A DNA stretch of 64,000 nt from Pedobacter sp. D749 (GTDB lineage: Bacteria > Bacteroidota > Bacteroidia > Sphingobacteriales > Sphingobacteriaceae), in the NCBI RefSeq assembly GCF_019317285.1, contig NZ_CP079218.1:1488001-1552000 (forward strand). The letters are read 5' to 3'. Below are positions 1-8,450 of this stretch, in pieces. Position numbers and translations under genes: made by a program. The notes beneath the pieces are model-generated. The model did not search any database and was not told where the DNA came from. It worked only from the letters and a program-made list of their open reading frames with translations. Position 1 is the first letter of the stretch, and each line of letters begins with the position of its first letter.

Positions 1-1247
1 CCAATTCGTAGTTAGGATACCTAAATAACAAAAGAACGATCAGGCCACCGTTTTTGCCCGTATTTCAGTAAACGGCAGATGTTGTGAAATCTCCTTGAAA
101 AAGAAAGTGAACCCTGAACAATGGACGATGTTAAAGGCAAAGCCCGTGACACAAAAGAAGAAACCCGTAAACTCATGACCACATAGAAAGGATACGAACA
201 TTGATTGTGGACGGTTACCACAATTTGGTACAGCAAAAGAAAACCGTTACCGTAGATGCTGTTAAAGCTTTATTCCTAGGTACCGATCAAAGCGAATATA
301 CATTAATTAAACTAGGTGAATACCATAACCGGGAATTGCTGGATAAGCTCGCTAAAGGTGCCATGAAAATATTATACTAAGCATAACTATATCCAAAAGT
401 TCCTAAAGGAGAAGTGCCACCGTGCCGAGATTAGCCTTAGTGAGCTGAATGATAAATTTATCCTTGACTTTGAAAGCTATCTAAGCCGCCATCATCCTAA
501 AGACCACCAAAAACCGTTGACCTATAACGGTATCATGAAACACATGGAACGGCTTTGCAAAATGGTGACCATGGCTGTCACCATGGACTGGATAGAAAAA
601 GATCCTTTTGCCAAATACAAATTACACTTCGATAAAGTGGAACGGTTCTATCTGACCAAAGAAGAACTGGTGGTTATGGAGAAAAAGAAATTCCGTATCG
701 AGCGTTTACAGATCGTTAAAGACCTTTCTATTTTTAGTTTTTACACGGGCTTGACGTATATCGATACAATGAATATAACAAGCGATATATCGTTAAAGTC
801 ATAATGACGAGGACAGGCTGTTCGCCAGCGAGTAGAAAACAGATATCGATGTCAGGATGACCTTATTGCCGCAAGCAGAGGCATTGATCAAAAAATATAA
901 AGATCATCCCAAAGCTGTAAACTATGGTACCTTGTTCCCGGTGATCTCCAATCAGAAAATGAATGCCTACCTGAAAGAGATCGCTGACGTGTGTAACATC
1001 AAATAAAGATATTATTTTTCATATTGCCCGGCATACATTTGCCACTACGGTGACCTTAAGCAATGGGGTTCCGATTGAAAGTATATCCAAGATGCTGGGT
1101 CATACGACCATCCGTACAACACAGACCTATGCCAAAGTGGTTGAACGGAAATTAAGCGAAGACATGGCTAATTTTAAAAAAAAAGGTTGCGGGCTTAGAA
1201 TATTTACCATAGCGTTGATGCAGAAACACTATGGTAAATATTGTTAA
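1..1247 (+). pseudogene. Decayed tyrosine recombinase (Bacteroidota integrase)
   Basis: Pieces of one phage/conjugative-transposon type tyrosine recombinase can be read in sequence but in changing frames. The N-terminal arm-binding part reads around 32-124, the core-binding SAM-like part around 180-380 and 390-800, and the catalytic C-terminus around 1010-1190. The catalytic end keeps the family motifs HIARHTFAT (His/Arg), LGHT and the tyrosine in TQTYAKV. I count at least five frameshifts or in-frame stops (near 26, 125, 180, 378, 800-835, 1005), so it cannot make an intact enzyme. The start lies at or beyond the window edge. The remnant suggests the peptide cluster downstream arrived on, or beside, an integrative element. 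Family assignment is firm; the exact ends are not. Confidence 0.85.
1199..1242. repeat. Near-perfect inverted repeat at the recombinase 3' end
   Basis: Two 14-base arms (1199-1212 and 1229-1242) are exact reverse complements around a 16-base spacer. Three more pairs form inside the spacer after one mismatch. It lies just past the last recognisable recombinase codons. It could be a terminator-like hairpin or part of an old attachment region; the sequence does not decide. Confidence 0.6.
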
Positions 1248-1355
1248 AAGCAAGTACCCAATAAACCTTGAACACAATGCGTAATAGTTCAACTTATAAT
1301 TGCTGTTAATGCAGATATTTTTTAGAAGTTACCAGCGTCTACGGCTCTCGTGCTT

Positions 1356-1885
1356 TCATATCGTATAGCCAATCGTAATACCTATCCGCTGATTTCTCAA
1401 ACTATCTCCCTATTGATACCATTAAGGCAGGGCATCAAATTAGCTATACTGGCTCTTCCATTAAGCTGTAAGGTGAAATACTCCAGGAACTCCTATCCCA
1501 GTGTTACATTAAATCTCTAATTTACCTGCTTTCTGTAGATATATTCTTAATCATTACAAACTGGGCCGTCGTTTCTAAAGGCTACGCTACATTCATCCTT
1601 GGATCTGATATCTCCCAATAATATCACGATCCGAGTTCCAGTCCCCCCGATTCCATAGGCGCGGTACGGTCCTGCACTCAACAGTAATTGCTTCACCCAG
1701 AGCTTAGGCCTATAAAGCAAATTGACCTGTAATTATATGTATAGTTAGCCTTGACCTTAAAATTATTTGCTGCACCGTAAAAACCGCCACTTTCCTGTTT
1801 GAATCCTTTGAGCGTATAAAAAATCCGGGCTGGATTTAAAACTCACCAAACTAAAGGGAAATCCAATATAAGCCCAATGTGTAAA
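1356..1885 (-). pseudogene. Decayed porin-family outer-membrane beta-barrel protein
   Basis: Reading the minus strand from about 1885 to 1356 gives broken stretches typical of the small Bacteroidota outer-membrane beta-barrel (PorT/porin-family) fold. These are YIGFPFSL, then RPKLWVKQLLLSAGPYRAYG, then LGIGVPGV, and a terminal strand IGITIGYTI followed by a stop at 1356-1358. The order and spacing match the second half of such proteins (about 200-230 residues). The frame changes several times and internal stops are present, so it is a relic. It lies between the recombinase relic and the peptide operon. Assignment rests on remembered family patterns. Confidence 0.5.
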
Positions 1886-1904
1886 CAAAGAATGTTAAAA
1901 TATT

Positions 1905-3374
1905 TTATTTAATTTTTGGATCTATCAGTACAAATCTGCCCCTATCAATAATACATGGGAAGATTGTAACATTGATAGTTTTTAAAAATTTAAGGACATG
2001 GTGCTTAAAAAGATTCGCCTCCTCTTTGACATCCAATTGACTTGATATGCTAGACATCCCTTCACTGAAATTTAAATTAACTTCTGTAAGATTATGTACG
2101 TTGAATAATGCTGCTTTGACTTTAAGATAACTTAGAATCATTTCTTTAAGGTCCTCTTCAAAAAAAACAGGTACAAAGATAACTTCTATGTCGTAATATT
2201 TACCACTATATAAGTTAAAATACTCCAACGCTTCATTATAACATGGATGACAAGCTACATCATAAAAGATTAAAACGTAATTGTTGATAGAGCAATTCTC
2301 GATGAGCATTGAATTAATTTTCAAAATCGAGCTTAAGAAGTTATCTAATTCATCATTCGGAATATCCAACATGTTTCGGTTCATAATGTCAATATCTCTT
2401 TTTATTCTTTTTTTATTAAGGTACTCTCCAATTAAGTATCCACAAATTAAAAAACAAACACTGAGCAATACTGATAACGTAAATCCAACGAATATTAAAT
2501 TCCAAATTGATGCCTTTTGGGTTAAATTCTTAATAAAAACATGATTAGAAATTATATTAATAAAGTAAAAGCTATAGAAAATCTGTAAAGAAAGGCACTT
2601 TAAGCAAACGTTTTTCCGTAAAAATAGGTTATAGAAAAACAAAACTATATTAAAGGACAATCCAAAATAAACGATTAAATTAAAAATGGTTTTCAGCCCA
2701 AGGTTATTACATATATTAAGCTGATATAAAAATATATTTATAAAAGTCAAAAAGAAAAGACCTGTTGTAGCAAGATTAAAGTGGCTTGACAAGCTTGTGA
2801 TTTTAGATATATTACAATCTAATCCAGGGCCAGAGCATACACTTCCTTCATTAGGAGTAAATATATAATCGAATTTATATTGAGCTAATTTAAAATAGAG
2901 AAATACCGATAACGTAAAATTTATTGAGTAGAAGAAAACACCAAAATATTGAACTAACGTTTGTATAAGTATAAATAATACTAAATTAGTTTGATAATAG
3001 TTCAAGCTGATAACCCTGCGAGGGAGAGCATAACTATTATCAAGCAAAAGTATTACTATCCCCTCCATTTCAGACATAAATTTATCTCTGGAATACGGAA
3101 TATAAAAATTAGTAGTAGACAAATAAATATAAACTTTATCTCTACTCAGCTCTTTAACTATAATAAGACTCTTTTTTTTAAAATCATAAAAGAGAAACGA
3201 AAAATTTATAACCTGATCTTGCAAATTATTTAAATCAGAAAATGTGCATAGAATATTTTCTGATAAACAAAAATCAGTTAAAGAATCTATGTCAAGGGAA
3301 TTGACAGAACCGAAATTATCTGGAATTTCAATTTTGAAATATTTTTTAAAAAAAAAGGAAAATATATTTTTCAA
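1905..3374 (-). CDS. VKOR-thioredoxin fusion membrane protein
   Basis: A 489-residue polytopic membrane protein. The N-terminal ~110 residues are soluble and placed like the C39-peptidase-like domain of related proteins, but I see no Cys/His/Asp catalytic set. Residues ~125-315 form a vitamin-K-epoxide-reductase (VKOR) type bundle with the loop cysteines C180 and C187 and the active-site CLKC at 257-260. Residues ~365-489 look like a periplasmic thioredoxin domain with a CHPC motif at 375-378. Such fusions form disulfide bonds in exported proteins using quinone as acceptor. It is the last gene of the peptide operon, 19 bases after the SPASM gene. Both precursor cores carry two conserved cysteines, so the product is the likely substrate (inference). 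Confidence 0.85.
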   Translation of the reverse strand: MKNIFSFFFKKYFKIEIPDNFGSVNSLDIDSLTDFCLSENILCTFSDLNNLQDQVINFSFLFYDFKKKSLIIVKELSRDKVYIYLSTTNFYIPYSRDKFMSEMEGIVILLLDNSYALPRRVISLNYYQTNLVLFILIQTLVQYFGVFFYSINFTLSVFLYFKLAQYKFDYIFTPNEGSVCSGPGLDCNISKITSLSSHFNLATTGLFFLTFINIFLYQLNICNNLGLKTIFNLIVYFGLSFNIVLFFYNLFLRKNVCLKCLSLQIFYSFYFINIISNHVFIKNLTQKASIWNLIFVGFTLSVLLSVCFLICGYLIGEYLNKKRIKRDIDIMNRNMLDIPNDELDNFLSSILKINSMLIENCSINNYVLIFYDVACHPCYNEALEYFNLYSGKYYDIEVIFVPVFFEEDLKEMILSYLKVKAALFNVHNLTEVNLNFSEGMSSISSQLDVKEEANLFKHHVLKFLKTINVTIFPCIIDRGRFVLIDPKIK

Positions 3375-3393
3375 ATCGAAGAAATCGAATCAG

Positions 3394-4413
3394 CTAGTCA
3401 TTCCATTTGGCAGTATAGGGATCATAACTGCATTTAGCAGGCTTAGCAAAAATATCCGAAACAAAGGCTCGGCAATCAGTGCAAATGTGCCTATGCTCAC
3501 AATCTTGGCAAATGCTTATTTGATCCTTTTTAATTTGAGAATAGCTTAGGAATTCATCATTATTTAAAACTTCTATCAATGGTGTCTCACCAGCTTTCCC
3601 ATAGCTAGCTTGCAACGTGGGACAATTTTTAATATTTCCCAGAACATCTAAACTAATCTTTTTATTTAGACACGAATTAAATAATAATGATTCTGAGTAA
3701 GTTTCGATCCCAATAGAAAAATATGATTTTAAAATCATTCCACAGTGCTGCTCAGATTCTATATTTTCGGATGTATACATGAAATTCCCCTGATTACTTG
3801 TGTAAAAGTTATTTTTATTTATGTGCACAACTTTATTGGAAGGAGACGAGTGAACTAGTAGTAATTTGATCTTGGGCCATCTATTAATCAATTTTGTTAG
3901 ATCCTTAGTCTTTTCAGAGTTATATTTTAGGTAAACCTCAACTGATTTCATTTCAGTAAGATGTATATGTTTTAGAATGTCTTCCAATTCTTCAATATCT
4001 ATAATAGAATAAAATCGCAATTGTAGATCTTGACAGCTAAGAGCATCTAATTCTGTTATTACATTAAATAAATTATAATTTGAAAACTGATTACGATCTA
4101 AAATCGCATTAGTAATGTATGTTGTAGGTTCATAAGATAATTCTAAATCTGGAAATAATTCAGGATGCTCTGTAAAGAACCCCAGATCATTAGAAATAAT
4201 AAAATCTTTATATTCTAATATAATAGCTTTCTCATCTTTACTAAAATCCATTAAAACTTCATCGTAACATTTAGTTTTAAAAACTGTTATAAGTTCACCG
4301 AAACCATTTGGAATATAGTGAAATTCCTGTTTTTCTAAATCATAAATTGCGCTTCTCAAAAATCCTTTAACAACAGTACAGGTTGAATATAGAATCAAAT
4401 ATTTACCATCCAT
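3394..4413 (-). CDS. gwsS: Grasp-with-spasm SPASM-domain peptide maturase
   Basis: A 339-residue protein whose C-terminus carries a SPASM-type iron-sulfur cysteine set: C264, then C302-x2-C305-x5-C311-x2-C314, then C328. No CxxxCxxC radical-SAM motif occurs anywhere upstream. It therefore fits the GwsS family of SPASM proteins found beside ATP-grasp ligases, and is not a canonical radical SAM enzyme. The role in the family is incompletely known; binding or presenting the precursor or supporting the ligase is likely. Its start codon overlaps the stop of the 68-residue gene by one base (TAATG), suggesting translational coupling. It is AT-rich like the rest of the operon. Confidence 0.85.
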   Translation of the reverse strand: MDGKYLILYSTCTVVKGFLRSAIYDLEKQEFHYIPNGFGELITVFKTKCYDEVLMDFSKDEKAIILEYKDFIISNDLGFFTEHPELFPDLELSYEPTTYITNAILDRNQFSNYNLFNVITELDALSCQDLQLRFYSIIDIEELEDILKHIHLTEMKSVEVYLKYNSEKTKDLTKLINRWPKIKLLLVHSSPSNKVVHINKNNFYTSNQGNFMYTSENIESEQHCGMILKSYFSIGIETYSESLLFNSCLNKKISLDVLGNIKNCPTLQASYGKAGETPLIEVLNNDEFLSYSQIKKDQISICQDCEHRHICTDCRAFVSDIFAKPAKCSYDPYTAKWND

Positions 4414-4619
4414 TATAGCAGAGATTCAAAGTTGAAAATTTTTGAAATAGGTTTGTGATGTCCATTACAAACTCTAACAGTCGTATTATATAATTTACTT
4501 TCGTAAAAAAAATGCCTTGCCGACTTACTCCGATCGTATTCTAAGATAATGGTTTTAAGTACAGGTAAAGGTAAATTGATTTTGTCTACAAAATCTAACT
4601 TCTTCGTTTCTACATTCAT
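4413..4619 (-). CDS. Unknown 68-residue protein between gwsG and gwsS
   Basis: A small soluble protein, locked in place by a 4-base ATGA overlap with the ATP-grasp gene upstream and a 1-base overlap with the SPASM gene downstream. That arrangement argues strongly that it is translated. It has no signal peptide or membrane segment. The N-terminal half (up to about residue 30) is acidic/hydrophobic, and the C-terminal half has one cysteine and a His-rich stretch CNGHHK near residues 51-56. I do not recognise a family. Position suggests a role in precursor recognition or modification, for example a leader-binding partner, but this is inference only. Confidence 0.65.
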   Translation of the reverse strand: MNVETKKLDFVDKINLPLPVLKTIILEYDRSKSARHFFYESKLYNTTVRVCNGHHKPISKIFNFESLL

Positions 4620-5653
4620 AATTTTTCAGCTATTATTTTTTCTATGTGATAATTACATGGCATCGACACCATGCCGAACTGACCAACAGGATTGATTTCT
4701 AAAAAATATAATTGATAATCTCTATCTAATAAGACATCAATGGAACAAAAATTAAGGCCAATATGCTCACATAACAGCTTAAGCTTATTTTCAAATGAAG
4801 CTGGAAGTTTAAATGGAGTATTTCGATTAGGTTCTACAGAATCATAATTCCTAAAATCGGTACTTGTTCTATGATTGTTTTGAGAAAAAATAGCCATAGA
4901 GAAACATTTCCCATGCAAGTATACAACTCTAATGTCAGCCAGTTTTATGATCTCTTTTTGGATACCTGACGGAAAGAATCTATCATCTACCATATCAGTA
5001 TCAGCTTCATCGATTTTACTAGTGTAAGATATCAATCTTAAATAGTCCTTTGCAAACATTATCATTTCTGAAATGCCTTTTGTAATGTTGTTTCTGGACT
5101 TACTTAAGGCATATTTTAATTCACTTTTTCGTGAAACAATATAAAAATTAGGAATTTTTAGTCCATATAGTTTCGCTAACGTTAGATATTGTGGCTTATT
5201 GGAGGCTGATAAAAATGGGGTTCCCAAATTTTTGACTCTACAATTTTTAAAAAGATAAAAATATATGTATCTGACTATTTCGTTATATTCAGTATCAAGA
5301 TATTCCTGTGACTTCTTTATAAAAAATTTCAATTTAAGTACCGAAAAATCAATAAAAAAGCTGTTGTAGCTTGGCATTCCACCTCTTCTATACCAAACGC
5401 TATTTATTGTTTTTAAATCAATTTTTACTCCACTGGTTAAGGTGAACGTTAGCGCGCGAATATAATTATCAATTTGATAAGGTTGATCAACGTTATCCAT
5501 GCCTAATTCACAGTCATCCGACAACTCTAAAAAAACGGATTCAACGTAGTCTGTGTTATAGTTTATCCTTATAAAGGGTTTCTTAAAATGAACCAACCAA
5601 TCGATTACTTTATCCGTGGAGGGGTCGAAATTTTGACTAAAAATAAGAATCAT
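4616..5653 (-). CDS. gwsG: Grasp-with-spasm ATP-grasp peptide maturase
   Basis: A 345-residue ATP-grasp ligase of the graspetide-maturase group. Such enzymes activate side-chain carboxylates of Asp/Glu with ATP and join them to Ser/Thr hydroxyls or Lys amines in a ribosomal precursor, giving ester or amide macrocycles. The C-terminal metal-binding signature FLEINPVGQFG with E319 and N321, followed by MVSMPCNYHIEKII, is characteristic of the GwsG type. The N-terminal pre-ATP-grasp domain contains WYRRGG. Both neighbouring precursor cores are rich in Ser/Thr/Lys and Asp/Glu, as required. It starts two bases after the HlyD-like gene and overlaps the next gene by four bases. Confidence 0.9.
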   Translation of the reverse strand: MILIFSQNFDPSTDKVIDWLVHFKKPFIRINYNTDYVESVFLELSDDCELGMDNVDQPYQIDNYIRALTFTLTSGVKIDLKTINSVWYRRGGMPSYNSFFIDFSVLKLKFFIKKSQEYLDTEYNEIVRYIYFYLFKNCRVKNLGTPFLSASNKPQYLTLAKLYGLKIPNFYIVSRKSELKYALSKSRNNITKGISEMIMFAKDYLRLISYTSKIDEADTDMVDDRFFPSGIQKEIIKLADIRVVYLHGKCFSMAIFSQNNHRTSTDFRNYDSVEPNRNTPFKLPASFENKLKLLCEHIGLNFCSIDVLLDRDYQLYFLEINPVGQFGMVSMPCNYHIEKIIAEKL

Positions 5654-5655
5654 TG

Positions 5656-6099
5656 CTAAAATGGATTAGTGATGCTTTTAATTATACTATAATAAATGCT
5701 TCTTTTTTCTTTAAATATTAAATATGCTTTTAAGTTTCCAACTCCATCTAATAATAGATTTTCATTATCGTTCAAACGTATGTAGTAGGTTCGCTGATTA
5801 GCAATCTGTTTTATTTGACTATTTGTTGTAATTTGAAACGAGCTTTCAATCTCTCCATTCGTCACTACATATTTAAACTCCATAGGTTGTATATGATCAG
5901 TGATTTCGGCAATATCTTTTAAACAAGTAAAGTACAAAATATTTCTATTATTTATTGATGAATTACGATGTTGTTTGATTGATATGATTTTTATTTCATA
6001 GGTTTTGCTAATCATTATTTTCATAGAAAACAAATATGAAATTAGGCTAACTACAATAATTATGTAAATACAAATCGTGTTTAAATACAATTTTCTCAT
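5656..6099 (-). CDS. Very short HlyD-like membrane protein
   Basis: 147 residues: a short cytoplasmic tail, one membrane segment at about residues 9-26, then a small periplasmic beta-rich domain. The last 40 residues (GVGNLKAYLIFKEKRSIYYS) resemble the C-terminal end of HlyD-type adaptor subunits that work with bacteriocin ABC exporters. Full-length adaptors usually exceed 350 residues; here the coiled-coil hairpin and lipoyl domain are absent. Its start overlaps the exporter stop (ATGA), so it is very probably the exporter's partner. Either a minimal adaptor is enough for this system or the gene is an internally deleted relic. The intact frame and tight coupling favour the former. Confidence 0.65.
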   Translation of the reverse strand: MRKLYLNTICIYIIIVVSLISYLFSMKIMISKTYEIKIISIKQHRNSSINNRNILYFTCLKDIAEITDHIQPMEFKYVVTNGEIESSFQITTNSQIKQIANQRTYYIRLNDNENLLLDGVGNLKAYLIFKEKRSIYYSIIKSITNPF

Positions 6100-8450
6100 T
6101 CCTTAGCTAAGTCTAACTGATTTTTAACCAAATTATAATACATACCTTTTTGAGCTACTAAAGAGGTATGATTACCTCTTTCTACAATTTCACCATTATC
6201 CATAACTAAAATTTCATCCGCTCTTATAACTGTGCTTAAACGATGTGCAATTATTAGCATGGTTTTGTCACCTAATGAATTATAGATATTGTCCATAATA
6301 TTTCTCTCATTCAGGGAGTCTAATGATGAGGTGGCCTCGTCGAAGAAAAAGAATGGAGAGTCTTTATAAATCGCTCTTGCAATAAGTATCCTCTGTTTTT
6401 GACCTTGACTTAAACCGTGTCCATTACCGCCAATAAAGGTTTCAAATTTCCCTGGCAGCGAATTAACGAAATCAAATATCTCAGCCACTCTAGCAGCTTT
6501 GGTAACTTTGTCAATATGAGGATTAGCGTCGCCCAACGCAATATTATTAGCGATTGTGTCAGAAAATATATATCCATCTTGCAATACTGGGCTACATAAA
6601 CTTCTCCATTGATCAACAGGAATATTATAAAAAAGATCGTTATTTAAGAATATATTTCCATCATCAATTGGGTAGAATCTTAAAATTACCTTAAGAAGGG
6701 TTGTTTTACCACTACCACTTGAACCTACTATAGCAGTTTTTTTTCCACTCGTTAAACTGAAGTTTATATTTTTCAGTTTAAACAAGTTATCATCATTTGC
6801 ATAAGATTTTTGGTAAGTAAAGGATGCATTTTTCACATCTAAATTGTAATCTATGATTTCTTTCTCAGGAACATATTTTGTTTTTATATCATTAGATATT
6901 TGTTCGGATTGCTGATTTACAGAGTCATTAAACAGAATTGAAGTTTGCAAATCGGCTGATTTAGGTGCTTGATAGTTTTTTATATTGACAATATCAGTTA
7001 ATGATAATTCATGTTGTTCATCTGGAAATTCATATATATCAACAATACGCTCATAAGCCGCTCGGGACTCTACGAAGTCATTCATAAAAATGATAAATTC
7101 ATATAGAGGTACGCTTAGAAGACCTACGATGTATTGCACTGACAACATCATACCCAACGTTAAATCGCCTCGGATAACCAATAAACTGCAATAAAATAAA
7201 ATTCCGAAATTCTTTATTTCACTTAAAAACAAACTGCCCACTTCTTGGAAATTGAGAAGTTTTGATGATTGAATATTTATCTTAAATATATCAGCTTGAA
7301 CGTTTTTCCATTTCAGTAATTTCTGATGTTCGGCTTGATAAATCTTAATTTCATTAATTCCAAAAATCATTTGAAAAATTGAATCACTAGATTCGGAAAA
7401 CTTTTGAAATCTTTTGTAGTCCAAGATCTTTCGATATTTACTAAAACAAATATTATATAGGAAATAGATTATGCTAAACACTAAGAAGAAAACGAAAATC
7501 ACTTTGTTATAAGTCAACAATATAAAACCATATAATATAAAAGTGAAAGCAGAAAAAGCCGCATTCAAAGAAGAAGAATTAATCAAACGATCAATTCTTT
7601 TATGATCCTCTATTCTTTGCAATAAATCCCCATGTGATTTAAATTCGAAATAAGCCAGAGGCAACTTAATCAATTTTAATAAAAATGTATAGATAAGTGA
7701 GATATTAAAAAGAGTAGCCATGTGCACCAAAATCCATCTTCTAATAAGATCAATTATAGCCTTGGATATTATCAATACAAATTGTCCTAAACAGATAAGC
7801 ACTATGAGGTTAACATTTTTATAATTGATACCCTCATCTACAATTAGCTGTGTTGAAAATGGCAGTAATAATTGTATCAAACTACCTAAAAGTAAGCCTA
7901 AAAATATTAATGCAAATGCTCCTTTGTTGCCGGATACATATTTTTCAACTTCGCGATAAAATTTTTTATTTTTCGTTTTTTCGAAGTTTGTAGAGGTGAA
8001 AGGTTTTGTAGGATGTAAAAGCAATGCGATACCCTCACCGGATTCGGACTCCCAAATAGTTTTAAATTCAGCTATAGTGTATCTTAATCTCCCAATTGCT
8101 GGATCAGAAATTAATACATGATGTGCGTTTATTTCATAGAGAACTGCAAAATGCTTTTGTTGAATCATTACTATAGCAGGTAAAATTGCATCCGCAGACA
8201 ATTTATCCCATGTTACACTTATTGAAATGGTATTAAAATCGAAGTCTTTCGCAATTGACTCAATTCGGTATAGACTTGTGCCTTTCCAGTCAAGTTTACT
8301 CCTATTTCTTATATCGTCAAATGGAACTTTATAATTATAATATTCAAAAATAATCTTTAAGCAAGCTGGCCCACAGTCGTTAGATTCTAATTGACTAAAA
8401 TGGGGGAATTTATAAAACAAGTCATATATATATTCCTTTATTGATTTCAT
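6096..8450 (-). CDS. Peptidase-containing ABC exporter (C39-TM-ATPase)
   Basis: 784 residues with the usual three parts of a bacteriocin-type peptidase-containing transporter. An N-terminal C39 cysteine protease has C26 in SNDCGPAC, H100 in QKHFAVLY and D116 in ISDPAIG. A six-helix membrane domain spans ~170-450. The ATPase has Walker A GSSGSGKT at 576-583, signature LSQGQ at 680-684, Walker B ending FFFFDE at 700-705 and H736. The protease should cut after the GG of the two precursors while the ATPase exports the core across the inner membrane. An insert of about 50 residues (roughly 480-530) between the membrane domain and the ATPase is Ser/Gln-rich and probably a linker. The start shares a base with the receptor stop (TAATG). 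Confidence 0.93.
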   Translation of the reverse strand: MKSIKEYIYDLFYKFPHFSQLESNDCGPACLKIIFEYYNYKVPFDDIRNRSKLDWKGTSLYRIESIAKDFDFNTISISVTWDKLSADAILPAIVMIQQKHFAVLYEINAHHVLISDPAIGRLRYTIAEFKTIWESESGEGIALLLHPTKPFTSTNFEKTKNKKFYREVEKYVSGNKGAFALIFLGLLLGSLIQLLLPFSTQLIVDEGINYKNVNLIVLICLGQFVLIISKAIIDLIRRWILVHMATLFNISLIYTFLLKLIKLPLAYFEFKSHGDLLQRIEDHKRIDRLINSSSLNAAFSAFTFILYGFILLTYNKVIFVFFLVFSIIYFLYNICFSKYRKILDYKRFQKFSESSDSIFQMIFGINEIKIYQAEHQKLLKWKNVQADIFKINIQSSKLLNFQEVGSLFLSEIKNFGILFYCSLLVIRGDLTLGMMLSVQYIVGLLSVPLYEFIIFMNDFVESRAAYERIVDIYEFPDEQHELSLTDIVNIKNYQAPKSADLQTSILFNDSVNQQSEQISNDIKTKYVPEKEIIDYNLDVKNASFTYQKSYANDDNLFKLKNINFSLTSGKKTAIVGSSGSGKTTLLKVILRFYPIDDGNIFLNNDLFYNIPVDQWRSLCSPVLQDGYIFSDTIANNIALGDANPHIDKVTKAARVAEIFDFVNSLPGKFETFIGGNGHGLSQGQKQRILIARAIYKDSPFFFFDEATSSLDSLNERNIMDNIYNSLGDKTMLIIAHRLSTVIRADEILVMDNGEIVERGNHTSLVAQKGMYYNLVKNQLDLAKE

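Noticed and set aside
3394..4413. Calling the SPASM protein a radical SAM enzyme
   Set aside because: No CxxxCxxC motif is present; only the SPASM-type cysteines exist.
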